Below are positions 1-10,149 of a stretch of 64,000 bases of DNA, one piece after another. The DNA is from Prorocentrum cordatum. Its lineage: Eukaryota; Sar; Dinophyceae; Prorocentrales; Prorocentraceae. The position numbers were made by a program, and so were the translations under genes. The stretch covers positions 259,464 through 323,463 of the forward strand of contig CAUYUJ010020527.1 of NCBI GenBank assembly GCA_963575745.1, given 5' to 3'. Position 1 is the stretch's first letter, and every line of letters starts with the position of its first letter. Below the pieces are notes generated by a model. The model was not told the DNA's origin and did no database searches. It saw only the letters and a program-made list of their open reading frames with translations.

Positions 1-870
1 CGCTTGCGCCAGGCGCGTCAGTTGCGCCATGCGCGCCAGGCGCGCCAGGTGCGCCAGGTGCGCCAGGTGTGCAAGCGTCCAGCGCGCCAGGTGCACCAGG
101 TGCGCGCCAGGTGCCCCAGCGCGCCAGGTGTGCCAGGTGCGCCCAGCGCGTCAGGTGCGCGCCAGGTGCGCGCCAGGTGCGCGCCAGGCGCGCGCCAGGT
201 CCGCCAGTTGCGCCAGGTGTGCGCCACGTGTGCGCCAGGTGCGCGCCAGGTGCGCCAGGTGCGCCAGTTGCACCAGGTGTGCCAGGCGCGCCAGTTGCGC
301 CAGGCGCGCCAAGTGAGCCAGGTGCGCCATGTGCGCCAGGTGCGCCAGGTGCAACAGGCGCGTCAGGTGCGCCGGGTCTGCGCTAGGTGTGGAAGGTGCG
401 CCAGGTGCGCCCAGCGCGCCAGGTGCGCCAGGTGCGCCAGATGCACCAGATGTGCCAGGCGTGCGCCAGGTTCGCGCCAGGTTCGCGCCAGGTGCGCCAG
501 ATGCACCAGGCGCGCCAGGCGCGCCAGGTGCGCCAGGTGCGGCAGGTGCGGCAGGTGCGTCAGGTGCGCCTAGCGCGCAAGGTGCGCCAGGTACGCGCCA
601 GGTGCGCCCAGCGCGTCAGGTGCGCCAGGTGCGCCAGGCGCGCCAGGTGCGCGCCAGGTGCTCGCCAGGTGCGCGCCAGTGCGCGCCAGATGCGCCAGGT
701 GCGCCACGTGTGAGCCAGGTGCGCCAGGTGCGACAGGCGCGACAGGTGCGCCAGGTGCGCCAGGCGCGTCAGGTGCGCCAGGTGCGCGCCAGGTGCGCCA
801 CGTGCGCCAGGTGCGTCAGGCGCGCCCAGCGCGCCAGGTGCGCGCCAGGTGCGCCCCCCAGCCTTGGGCG
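1..870. repeat. GC-rich 9-bp minisatellite (GCGCCAGGT)
   Basis: The first 870 bases are near-continuous variants of GCGCCAGGT, with interspersed 12-bp forms carrying an extra GCG. The array runs off the left edge, so its full length is unknown. Because the unit is a multiple of three, all frames stay open and give Arg-Gln-Val, Ala-Pro-Gly or Cys-Ala-Arg repeats. I treat these ORFs as by-products. Confidence 0.95.
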
Positions 871-879
871 CCAGCGCCG

Positions 880-1351
880 TGGCGTCACTGTGCAGGGCCC
901 CCCAGCAGGCCTCGAAAGTGGCGACAGTTTCACAGATCGCAGCCCCCCCAGGATGGCGAGGTCTAATTTGAATCCGCGCGTGGCCCTCACTGTGCTGGGC
1001 CCCCCAGCAGGCCTCGAAAATGGCGACAGTTTCGCAGATCGCAGCCCCCCAGGGATGGCGAGGTCTAATTTGAATCCGCGCGTGGCCCTCACTGTGCTGG
1101 GCCCCCAGCAGGCCTCGAAAATGGCGACAGTTTCGCAGATCGCAGCCCCCCAGGGATGGCGAGGTCTAATTTGAATCCGCGCGTGGCCCTCACTGTGCTG
1201 GGCCCCCCAGCAGGCCTCGAAAATGGCGACAGTTTCGCAGATCGCAGCCCCCCAGGGATGGCGAGGTCTAATTTGAATCTGCCCGTGGCCCTCACTGTGC
1301 TGGGCCCCCCAGCAGGCCTCGAAAATGGCGACAGTTTCACAGATCGCAGCC
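880..1351. repeat. 102-bp tandem array I, five copies
   Basis: The landmark GCAGGCCTCGAAA recurs at about 905, 1007, 1108, 1210 and 1312, giving a 102-bp period (one 101-bp step). Copies are very similar; they differ mainly in AAAATGG versus AAGTGG and in the sequence around GAATCCGCGCG. The unit equals 34 codons and is open in several frames, for example a plus-strand repeat starting MARSNLNP. Confidence 0.95.
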
Positions 1352-1466
1352 CCCCGCAGGCAAGACAGGAAGAGGCAGGGAGGGAGGGAGGCGGGAGAAG
1401 AAGGGACGCGACCACACTGCTCTATTCAAAACGAATACCCAACCAAGGAGGGTTGGGAATAAACAA
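1352..1466. other. Array-flanking module, copy 1 (GA-rich plus stem-loop)
   Basis: Directly after array I comes a purine-rich stretch (GGAGGGAGGCGGGAG type), then GACGCG, then TTCAAAACGA, then a stem-loop in which CCCAACC pairs with GGTTGGG across the 6-nt loop AAGGAG. The same order recurs at 2250-2362 and 41455-41575. Confidence 0.85.
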
Positions 1467-1680
1467 AAAAATCAAAATAATTACCCTGGCGACGTACCCA
1501 ACCCCTGCGCAAAAGCGGGGCGCAAATAGTTTAGGATACTTTATAAGGGGGCGATGACGGAGCGAGGGTTACATATGTCTGCAGACGGAATTCGGGAGAC
1601 TCGCAGGACACTGGCTACAGGAAAAAGGGCTTGATAAAGCTGATGATTTACAATTCCTGAGCACTCCTAATTTGCCGCGC
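1467..1680. other. Unassigned spacer
   Basis: This is a less GC-rich stretch between the two 102-bp arrays. I see no convincing gene or repeat apart from a short CCCCTGCGC/GCGGGGCGC inverted pair near 1502-1530. Confidence 0.5.
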
Positions 1681-2249
1681 GTCGCCCTCACTGTGCTGGC
1701 CCCCCAGCAGGCCTCGAAATGGCGACAGTTTCACAGATCGCAGCCCCCCCAGGGATGGCGAGGTCTAATTTGAATCTGCGCGGTGGCCCTCACTGTGCTG
1801 GGCCCCCCAGCAGGCCTCGAAAGTGGCGACAGTTTCACAGATCGCAGCCCCCCAGGGAGGGCGAGGTCTAATTTGGACCTGCCGCGATTACCCTCTATGC
1901 TGGACCCCCCAGCAGGCCTCGAAAGTGGCGACAGTTTCACAGATCGCAGCCCCCCCCCCAGGGATGGCGAGGTCTAATTTGAATCTGCGCGATTACCCTC
2001 TATGCTGGCCCCCCAGCAGGCCTCGAAAGTGGCGACAGTTTCACAGATCGCAGCCCCCCAGGGATGGCGAGGTCTAATTTGAATCTGCCGCGATTACCCT
2101 CTATGCTGAGCCCCCCAGCAGGCCTCGAAAGTGGCGACAGTTTCACAGATCGCAGCCCCCCAGGAATGGCGAGGTCTAATTTGGATCTGCCGCGATTACC
2201 CTCTATGCTGGACCCCCCAGCAGGCCTTGAAACTGGCGACAGTTTCACA
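1681..2249. repeat. 102-bp tandem array II, six copies
   Basis: Landmark GCAGGCC occurs at about 1708, 1810, 1912, 2016, 2118 and 2220. The period is 102 bp with one 104-bp step caused by a longer C run. These copies carry GATTACCCTCTATGCTG where array I has TGGCCCTCACTGTGCTG, so the two arrays are diverged subfamilies of one satellite. Confidence 0.95.
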
Positions 2250-2362
2250 GCCCCCCGCAGGCAAGACAGAAAGAGGCAGGAAAGAGGCGGGAGGCGGGAG
2301 GAGGAAGGACGCGACCACACTGCCCTATTCAAAACGAATACCCAACCAAGGAGGGTTGGGAA
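2250..2362. other. Array-flanking module, copy 2
   Basis: This repeats the module after array I almost base for base: GCAGGCAAGACAG, the GA-rich tract, GACGCGACCACACTG, TTCAAAACGAATACCC and the CCCAACC...GGTTGGG hairpin. Array plus module was probably duplicated together. After the hairpin the two copies diverge completely. Confidence 0.85.
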
Positions 2363-2371
2363 CAATACGAG

Positions 2372-2543
2372 ATGCATTTGGTCTTCAAATCTGGCACATG
2401 CGAGGGCGCCCCGCGACCACTTTGCATTGGTTTTTGACAGGGACGGCGGGGGTGCCAGCATAATGCTTGCTGCGCGCAGGCCAACAAAAAACCATACAAT
2501 AATACACTTTGGCTCCAAATCTGGAGCATGCCCAGGGCCCCCC
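2372..2543. repeat. Pair of diverged 39-bp direct repeats
   Basis: Segments 2372-2410 and 2505-2543 share the pattern TTTGG..T.CAAATCTGG..CATGC..GGGC.CCCC. They lie about 133 bp apart. No coding interpretation is evident. Confidence 0.6.
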
Positions 2544-3043
2544 TTTCTTTGAGCTCTCAGCTGTTTCACGACTCCTCAAGGTGTCACTTTTTGTCCATCG
2601 GTGCCGGTGCTATGCGCTCCCTGGAAGAGCCTCCCTTCTTAGAATGCTCGGCACCTCGTTTCAGGGAGATTAAAGATCCTGAACTCCTTGGGGCCAGGGC
2701 CCCAGGCACCTGTGGTACCTATTGGTACCCCGTAGCTGGCGAACCTTGCGCGGCTGGAGCACGTGGCACAGTTGGCGCACGTGGAGCATGTGCCGCACCT
2801 GGCACGCTTGGGCCTCCAGGTTGCCTGGTGCACCTAAAACCCGTAGCGCGCATAGCATGCGCGGCGTTCCTGAGCGATTTGCTGACACTCGGGTGTTACT
2901 TCTGTGTTGGGAGGGCGGGTGGGAGTGAGCTAGACGGCCTGCTATCAGAGTAGTTTGACCCCTCCCCCTATCCCCTCCCCCTGGACCTGGACGGGGCGGG
3001 CCACGGGTCCAAGATGGCCTCGGCGAGGAAGCCGGAATCATCC
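2544..3043. other. Unassigned; traces of decayed minisatellite
   Basis: No gene is recognisable. Around 2745-2830 the sequence has GCACGTGG and CACCTGGCAC repeats that resemble a worn copy of the 9-bp minisatellite at the window start, in the opposite orientation. Confidence 0.4.
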
Positions 3044-3507
3044 ATTAGGTTTTGACCACACGTTGGCTTCCTGGGGGGAGGGAAGCGCCGCTAATTGAGG
3101 AACCCCATTCTCTGATCGACCTCCTCCAAGATGGGCCCAAGATGGCCCACGAGGCTCCGAAGGGTGCTCCAAGACGGCCCCAAGAGGTGCCCAGGAGGCC
3201 CCAAGAGGCCCCCAGGAGTGCCCCACAAGGCCCCCAGAGGCCCTCCAGAGGCACCCAAGACACTTCGGCGAGAAAGCCAACACCATTGATATTACGACGG
3301 TTTTGGCCTCATGTTGGCCTCCTGGGTGGTGGACCCTAATTGCGGAGCCCCCCTCCTTTGATCGATCTCCCCAGAGGCACCCAAGACGCCCCACGAGGCC
3401 CTGGCGAGGAAGCCCAACAAAAATATGTTACTGTGGTTTTGGCCACATGTTGACTGACGTCCTGGGTGGGGACCCTAATTAAGAAGCCCCCCTCCTTTGA
3501 TCAGTTT
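3044..3507. repeat. Three interspersed copies of an ~80-bp unit
   Basis: Copies at about 3044-3125, 3290-3370 and 3431-3507 share GGTTTTGGCC.CATGTTGGC, then CCTGGGTGG.GACCCTAATT, then GAGCCCCCCTCCTTTGATCGAT. CAAGA-type sequence separates them, so unit and filler alternate. No ORF is shared across the three. Confidence 0.75.
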
Positions 3508-3740
3508 TTCACGAGATGACCCCAAGATAACCCCCGAGGCTCCCGAGGGACAAGATGCTCCCAAGATGCCCCTAAGAGGCTCCCGAGAGACCCCCAAAAG
3601 GCCCCAAGAGGCCCCCTAGATGCACCTAAGACGCCTCAAGAGGCCACAGGACTGCCAGGAGACTCCCAAAACGCCCCAAGAGAACTCCAAGAAGCCTCGA
3701 AAGAAATCCTGAGAGATCCCGAGAGGCATCCAAGAGGCCT
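3126..3740 (+). repeat. CAAGA-type phased repeat, plus orientation
   Basis: This is degenerate sequence built from CCAAGAnGGCCC steps spaced roughly 9-12 bp. It is the same family as the blocks at 24.9, 33.3, 36.2, 51.0 and 60.2 kb. It is not a fixed-length tandem array. Minus-strand translation yields Trp/Leu-rich open frames that I regard as incidental. Confidence 0.75.
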
Positions 3741-3754
3741 CTGGCCTTTCTGCA

Positions 3755-3835
3755 AGCCCTCCTCCTCATCCTCCTCCTCCTCCTCCTCCTCCTCCTCATC
3801 CTCCTCCTCCTCCTCCTACTCACTCCTCCCCCTCC
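3755..3835. repeat. (CTC)n microsatellite
   Basis: A nearly pure CTC/TCC triplet tract with occasional CAT interruptions. Confidence 0.9.
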
Positions 3836-4254
3836 CCTCTCCATATACATCCTCATCCTCTTGCCCCTCCTCCGATTTTTACTCCGTCCCCCCCCTTTGG
3901 GGTGCGACGTCTTACCCAGCCCTTTATTCCACTGCATGCTCCTCCACATCCTGGATCAATGAAACTCGTTTGGGCATCGTTTCTGGATGGGCTGGTGGGG
4001 CAACGCGAAACGTCTAGAACTGTCACTCGCCAAATCTGGGGGCCTTCGCCGCACCCATCGGAAGTTCTGCCGCCCCGCGTAGTTTTCCCTTCGACAAGTC
4101 GTCGGAAGCGGGGCTGCACGCGAACGTCTTCCGTTTGCTAGGTGGGAACGCGTTCCAATTCCAAGTTCAAGTTATGCCACAATTCACTATTATGGTGTGG
4201 GATGGAGAGTGGAATATGCCGGGCCCTTCGACTCGCTCGCCTTGGCTAGCTTGA
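3836..4254. other. Unassigned
   Basis: A mixed-composition stretch with no repeat or gene I can support. Short ORFs on both strands overlap one another and look random. Confidence 0.4.
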
Positions 4255-4384
4255 CTCCTCCCTCCTCTCCTCCTCCTCCTCCTCCTCCTCCTCCTCCTCC
4301 TCCTCCTCCTCCTCCTCCTCCTCCTCCTCCTCTCGAATTCCTCTCCGTCTCTCCCCCTGCTGGCCTCCTCCCCCCCCCCCCCCT
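4255..4384. repeat. (TCC)n tract and poly-C run
   Basis: Positions 4255-4335 are almost pure TCC triplets (poly-Pro or poly-Glu in translation). A run of about 13 C lies near 4371-4383. ORFs across it owe their length to the tract. Confidence 0.9.
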
Positions 4385-4970
4385 CGTGTTTGGTGACGGC
4401 GCGCAGCTGGTTCTCCAGTTCTTGCCTCGACACGTGCGTGGCCACTATTTTCTTCAGCTCCTTCGTCACGGTCCGCAGCTCGAGGGATTGGCACCTGCCG
4501 GGAGGGATAATTACGGTCAGGAACTCTCGCTCGGCGTGTCGCGGCGGCGGCCCCGGCGACACGCTGTGCCCTGCACGCGGGTAGCGGGTCGCTCCACCCC
4601 GCGGGGCGGGAGGCTGGGAAGAGCTCGGGACATCGATGCTTGGAGACCAGGACGCGGTTAACGTTAGCGCTTAGCGCCGAAGCGCGGTGCACCAGAAACA
4701 GCGGAACGAGGGCGCGACACACTAAGAGGCCGTTCTTGATCGTGCACAGTGTCAAAATTCGCGCACGTCGTGTTTCAACTGCGCGTGTTACTCAACCACT
4801 CGCTGTGAAAAAAAATAACACTTTTCTACAGTACCACGCTGATGGGATATTTTTGTTTGCCACAAGCGCGAACCGTTCAATGTCGGCAGACTCTGACAGC
4901 GAATCGCCCTGGTTGGGCAGAACCGCCAGTGGAACCCGTGCCATTCCAGGTCACGCAACAGAAACCAGAA
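4385..4970. other. Unassigned
   Basis: No gene or repeat is recognised. The stretch contains a run of A near 4808-4816 and ordinary mixed-composition DNA. Confidence 0.4.
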
Positions 4971-4972
4971 AA

Positions 4973-5019
<47 letters not shown>

Positions 5020-5055
5020 AACGACGACGACGACGACGATGACGACGACGACACG
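4971..5055. repeat. (ACG)n microsatellite
   Basis: Nearly pure ACG triplets with one CAA and one ATG interruption. A similar tract lies at 58895-58955. Confidence 0.9.
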
Positions 5056-5982
5056 AACACACGGCGGGGGAACGAACGACGAGGCGGCAGGGAAATCCTC
5101 CGTGAGATCAGCTTACAGCCCAACTCTCCGATAGCACGTATTCGTTCATCCCTTGCGGTGTTCCTCGATTCAAGCCACCCGGGCCCGCCTTCCGGTTCCG
5201 AGGCCCTCAAGAGCGGATCCGGGGCGCAAAACTACGCCCGGGAAACGGGATCGGAGGCTCCAGGGCTGCGGATCGACCCAAAAAACAAGCACACACACAA
5301 ACAAAACAAGCGAACAAACAAACAACAAACAATGAACAAACATACAAAATTGTCGGGACGTCTGAGGGGAGAGGCCTCCGCAAGCGTAGTTCCATCTCCT
5401 TTGTCAAAGGCCCGCTGCTCAGGAGAGTGGCACTTGGCGGCGCCGCAGGACGTCACTGGTCCTCCCACGCCCATCCTGGCCAGACCCTTCCCCATCCCCA
5501 GGATCGGCGCACGTGCTCTCCCAGCAGGGCCAAGAGGGTCTGGCCGGGAGCCAGAGGCTGCTGGAGATAGCGAGAGGGAATGAGGCCAAGCACGCCCGGC
5601 TGAGAGGGGGGAAAGGAGGAAGCGGAGCAGAAGGGACTTGGGGAGCGCTGTCAGAGACTGCCGATGCAGGTCCAGCGGCAGGCAGTGACCGGCCAGACGA
5701 GAGCACGGCTGCGTTCCCTGCATGTCGCTCCGGCGACCGTCTCTGGACTGGTGGGCGGCCTCCTCCTGCCTGGAAGGAGGGAGGAGAAACAAAGAAGGAA
5801 AGAGTGAAGGGGGAACAAAAACCGCGTGGCGCCGGGAGCCCGTCCAGGGGCAGACGACGAGTTGCGCGGGGGCGCGGCGGCCGAACCCAATGCACCTGAC
5901 CCTTGGCGGTGCGAGGGCGAGCTGGGCGCGGGCGGACCGCAGAACTGATCGATCCGTCGCTCCATCTCCGCTACCGGGGGAA
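5056..5982. other. Unassigned; CAAA-rich tract at 5281-5345
   Basis: A short AAACAAACAAA-type tract lies at 5281-5345. The rest is GC-rich and carries overlapping ORFs on both strands, none with a motif I recognise. Confidence 0.4.
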
Positions 5983-6088
5983 ACCAAAAGGTACTGATAC
6001 CACTACTCCCTGGGCCTCTCCCGGGGTGCGTTCTGACCAGGATGTCGAGGCGAATCCAGCGGTTACGACGAGGGCCGCCCAGGAGGCC
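5983..6088. repeat. Dispersed ~107-bp repeat, copy 1
   Basis: This matches 43334-43440 in the same orientation. Shared blocks include GGTAC, ATACC.CTACTC, CCTCTCCC.GGGTGC, CTGACCAG.AT and AATCCAGC. Minus-strand reading gives a similar peptide in both (ILVR.HPGRGP.SSGI), so it may come from one mobile or multicopy sequence. Confidence 0.65.
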
Positions 6089-6720
6089 CAAACAGGGAAA
6101 AACTAGGGAAGGGTAGAGGTATGGGTACCTTTTCCTCATCTGAGATACGGGGGGGGGGAGCGGAGGAAGAGGGAGAAAAGGGAGACGAGCGTCGGGAGAG
6201 CGCGGGCTCCCGCCCACCCGCGGCCGGAGCTGGGGTCGGAGAACGGCACGGGCGCTCCTGCCTCGCCGAAGGTGCCGTCTCCAGGAAGAGAGGGAGGGAG
6301 GACAGGACAGGACAGGGCATCCGCATAAGGGGGTCAACGCCGAAACGCATGCAAAGGAGCTGTGGGGTATCCCCTGCGATTGTAGTATGCCGCACACCCA
6401 GTCTTCTCGTGGATCTGGCAAGGGGCATACCCCGAAGCTCACGGGCGCGAGCTCCGAGGTGGCCCCGCAAGAGAACGAGCGCGGACCAGAAAGTGCGGTG
6501 TATACGCGCAGCCGGCACGCGCACCACGTGGCCAAAGATGAAAGCCACAGGCCACGCCCTGCGCTGCCCACGGCGCTCTTCGGGCGCATCGTCGGCGGCG
6601 GGCCTCGGCTCGGTTCGATTCGATCCCACATCGCCGGGAATCGGAGCCCGATAAGGGGAACGTGAAGGAGGAGGAAATGAAGCGCTCGGCTGGTGGCCAC
6701 TCTCTTCCCTCTAGCCTTCC
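6089..6720. other. Unassigned GC-rich stretch
   Basis: No motif or repeat is recognised. Long open frames exist on both strands at once, which argues for composition rather than coding. Confidence 0.4.
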
Positions 6721-6721
6721 G

Positions 6722-6755
<34 letters not shown>

Positions 6756-7050
6756 TCTCTCTTACTAGTATTATTCTTATTATCAATATTATTATTGTTA
6801 TTATGACTGTTAGTATTATTATTCTTATTAGTGTTATTATGATTAGTATTATTATTATGATTCACATTAGTGTTGGTAGTAGTAGTAGTAGTAGTAATAT
6901 TACTAGTATTCGTATTACTAGTATTATCATTATTATTATTGTTCATGATATTGTTATCTTTATTAGTATTATCCCTATTATTATTATTCTTATTATTGTT
7001 ATCATTATCATTATTGTTGTTTCTTCTCTCTCTCTCTCTGTCTCTCTCGG
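6721..7050. repeat. (TC)n and AT-rich TTA/TAG microsatellite
   Basis: A TC dinucleotide tract (6721-6765) is followed by about 260 bp of TTATTAGTATTA-type triplets and a short TC tract. The AT-rich core contrasts sharply with its GC-rich flanks and resembles the larger tract at 23905-24800. Confidence 0.9.
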
Positions 7051-7382
7051 CCCGCGAGGGGAAGGGGTGGGGGCGGGGGAAGGGCTCGGGAAAGCCTCTC
7101 GAAGCCCCTGGAAGCATCTGCGCGGCTCTGGAGGCCGACGGTGACCCCAGGAGAGGACCAGAATCATCCAGAATCCTCAAACCTCGAGCCTCGGCCCTCG
7201 AACCTCGATCCACTGGCACCGTCAAAATTCTGACGCCATAGCGAGCTGCATCCGGAGAGCTCGCATCCGTCTTCGCCCCGCCCTCGCGGTGCAGCGACTA
7301 CGCTGTCGCAATTCGGCACGAGCCCAGAACGACGTCACACCGAGTAGGCCACCCCCAGGTCAGGAAAAAGGATCAATTCATT
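7051..7382. other. Unassigned; CCTCGAACCTCGA motifs
   Basis: Positions 7173-7212 repeat CCTCGAACCTCGA-like words that also occur near 14420-14445 and 58960-59045. Nothing else is recognisable. Confidence 0.4.
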
Positions 7383-7430
7383 GGAGGCCTCCTCAATAGG
7401 GCCGGAGAAGATGGGGTCGGAGGCGCGACG
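7383..7430. repeat. Foldback family 1, isolated outer arm
   Basis: The sequence matches the outer left arm of the foldback at 27171-27346: AGGCCTCCT, then GAAGATGGGGTCGGAGG. The inner half is missing, and the LTR-like repeat starts immediately after. The missing inner arm and right arm reappear at 14288-14426, as expected if the retroelement split a foldback copy. Confidence 0.65.
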
Positions 7431-7590
7431 TGGAAGATCGCGGATCTGTTGATCGCACTCTCGCTGGGAGGATTGCGTAGTTCAGTCAGCCAAGGGCCCT
7501 GAAAAACGGCTGGGCCAAGACAAGCGATACTGGGGCGGGCGAGAGCAGCAGGGGCAGGAGAAAGAAGATGGAGCGGAAGCTCGTCGGAAG
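7431..7590. repeat. LTR-like terminal repeat, low-coordinate copy
   Basis: It begins TGGAAGATCGCGG and aligns over roughly 140 bp with 14129-14275 in direct orientation. Shared blocks include GATCGCACTCTCGCTG, AGGATTGCGTAG, TCAGCCAAGG and GAGAGCAGCA. It would be the 3' LTR of the minus-strand copia element. The inner end is uncertain. Confidence 0.65.
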
Positions 7591-8723
7591 TACGGCCGAT
7601 GATGCTATCGAATCGACTGGAGACGCGCTCCTCCTGTTTGGCGCCACGGGCGGCCAGGACGCCGAACACTGAGGCTCGGTCGCTGCTGCATTAGGCATGA
7701 GCCAGGGTGTCCCGGCGCAAGGCCCGGGGAAACGAAAGATTCGGGCACGGGGGACTCGGGTTGGCCCGACGGGGCCATCACTAAAATGACGAAACCCGAT
7801 CTGAAATTTGATGCAAGCTCCTGCTGCAAACATCTCACGAAAACTGGACCGTCCAAATCCAGGATGCACTCGTCAGAAAACATCGGCAAACGCGAGTTCC
7901 AGCTTACTCGTCACTGCGCCGATCTTGCAAAAGTGCTGCAGCAAATACTTGCGTGGATTCCTGTCAATGCAAAACCCCGAAACGGTGGGCGAAAAACTCA
8001 CCTCGAAATCCGGAGCGAAACTATCCAAAAAACTCTGGGCCAATCATATCGTTTTCCGAACGAAAACCGCTCTGCGATGTTGGCGCCATGAAAAACCAGG
8101 ACGCGCTCGTCAGAAAACGTCGGCAAAACCGGTTCCGGCTTACTCGAGTCTCACGGTTCCCCGAAAGGCGAGCGAACTGCTCGCACGGGTAGCAAGCGCC
8201 AGGCAGCCCCTCGGGCACTTCGGCGGGTGAGCTGCCCGCACCTGCAAGACATTACAGCTCTCAACACCGCCGGCACCGTAATCAAAAAGCAAGGACGGGA
8301 CGGGTGATCCCCATCACCGCTTCAAGGAAGCGGCGCTATCAATTTCCCCCAAAAACAGCTGCCGCAAAGCGAATATCGCGCATCAGCGCCCCGATGAATT
8401 AGGGGAGAGAGTCCGACTGGGACGGCACGGTCTAGCTCCAGTCGCACACGCGAAGCGGCAAGCACTATGCGGGGGGGAACAGCTGCAGCAATGCGGACTT
8501 ACGTAATCGACACTCAGACGACCTTCAATCACTTACGACGCGTTGCGCTTTGTGACTGGGGATGGCCCATCCACTCCTGCAGTCGAGGCGGCTGAAGACG
8601 GCTCTGCCACGTCGCCCCAGCCAGGCGCATTGCTTCCAGCACGTGCGGCATGTGGCGTATACGCTGTAAGGGTCGTGGCGAAGCCGCATGCTGTGCCCGG
8701 CGATGGCACGCTCGTTAATCTCG
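7591..8723. other. Copia 3' non-coding region with a direct repeat pair
   Basis: This lies between the membrane-tail ORF and the low-coordinate LTR. Segments at about 7848-7911 and 8090-8148 share CAGGA.GC.CTCGTCAGAAAAC, TCGGCAAA and TTCC.GCTTACTCG. Small plus-strand ORFs here are not recognised. Confidence 0.5.
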
Positions 8724-9317
8724 TCAGCGCGCGCCGTTGGCGCGCTCCCGTTGTGGTTGACAACCGATGCCGACGATGCCGACGATGGTTGACTGCTGCA
8801 CGGCGTCGGACTCGATGATGCTGCTGATGCTGGCACAGATGCTGGGTTCTGCGACGCTTGGCATCATGGAATTGACGGCGGCTGATAGTGCGGCCTGAGC
8901 CGCAGCAGCCACGACCGCACAGTCGCGGGCGATCATGTCCCGGGCCGATGCGGATCCCACTGCTGCGGCTAGCGGGCAGGCTGCAGAAACACTTGACGAC
9001 GATGATGCCTCCGTCTCGGAAATGGTCGGCAAGCTGTTGACCCGACCGCGCAGTCCATCATCTGCACCAGGACGTCGCGACGACGACCTCGTCATCTCCT
9101 GGCCCGATTCTTCACTGCACCCCCGGCACTGTGATGGGCCAGGGCGCCGCGGTGAACGCCCGCAGGCACGCCAGCTATTGCGCCGCTCGATCTGCCACAG
9201 GCTCAACATCACGATGATCACCGCTGCGAGGCCGACGCCAATGGAAATCCCGAGGAAGAGCTCGCCGACCATGACGAAGCAGGTCCAGACCATCGTCGGG
9301 TCGCCAGGAGTGCGCAC
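8724..9317 (-). pseudogene. Copia C-terminal tail with one transmembrane segment
   Basis: This is a 197-codon open frame downstream of the RNase H-like remnant. Near its start is one strongly hydrophobic stretch (about residues 13-40, containing GISIGVGLAAVIIVML) followed by a basic patch (IERR, then Arg-rich). The remainder is Ser/Ala-rich with no motif. One membrane pass after RNase H is not part of a textbook copia polyprotein; I recall similar tails in dinoflagellate copia elements but cannot verify that. It could instead be an unrelated membrane ORF or a downstream fragment in another frame. The chosen start is only the first ATG of the open frame. Confidence 0.4.
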
Positions 9318-9414
9318 AGGCGCGGGCGCGCCATCGCCCCCCTCGGCGCGGCCGATGCAGGCCAGCAGGACAGGCGCCAGCTAGCAGCGCGCGGCTGTCT
9401 CGCCCTGCAGTCGC

Positions 9415-9900
9415 GCTCGCGGGCCCCGAGGAAGGACCGCAACACGCTGGCCTCCATCGCATTGGCGAGGGCGTCCGCGACCATGGCCCGGGTCGGGGCC
9501 CGCGCGAGGCGCAGCGCGCTGCTGGGGCGGGTAGCCTCCTTAGCAATCAAAGCGACGATGCGAGAGCGCTCGCCGGTGGACTGACGCTGAAAAATCGCTC
9601 GTCGGTGGACTGACGCGGACGGGCGCCGGACGCGGCCTGTGGCGAAGGCGGACTTGACCGACCGCTCGACGGTCCCAGAATGCCGGACCACGGGCAGGCA
9701 GAGGTCGATCGAAACGTCCTCCAACGACCTCGCGGGATCGGCGGGCAAGGCCCATCGCTCTAGACCCCGCCCACGTCGGCGCACGCGGCGTCGCTGATGC
9801 ACGCCGCGACGCGGGGCTTCAGGTCGGCGAGGTTGCGCATCAACGCTTTGGCAGAATTGGTCGTGGAGCGCACGCAAGTCACGGTCTCGCCGGGCGCCTA
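9415..9900 (-). pseudogene. RNase H-like remnant of the copia element
   Basis: Two pieces are visible. At about 9421-9530 the frame gives APTRAMVADALANAME, which matches the Ty1/copia C-terminal pattern (a T..MVADALTK-type motif that closes RNase H). At about 9775-9870 another frame gives NLADLKPRVAACISDAACAD and then hits a TAG stop. That piece could correspond to the Asp-containing RNase H core, though the match is weaker. The two lie in different frames. RNase H degrades the RNA strand of the hybrid during reverse transcription; this copy cannot encode an intact enzyme. Confidence 0.5.
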
Positions 9901-10149
9901 GGCGCCCGCTGCGGCGGCGGCGCCAGCGCGGCGAGCTGCGAAACTCAACAGGCAGGCGATCCACAGTAAGTGGACTGCGAGCCACAGCAAGTAGCTGACC
10001 CTGGGCGCGGCGGCAACCTGACAACTCGGTCGGAGCAGAGCGTTCGTCGGGCTGGCGCTCGCCACTGGCGAGCTCGACGAAATCCACCTGGGGCGCGGCG
10101 GCGGCCTGCGCGCCGCGCAACTCCTCGCCCGCGGCCGCGACGGAGCGGC

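Noticed and set aside
5651-7225. 524-codon minus-strand ORF
   Set aside because: Its middle is the TTA/TAG microsatellite (Asn-rich) and the rest is open on both strands in GC-rich DNA. No motif was found.
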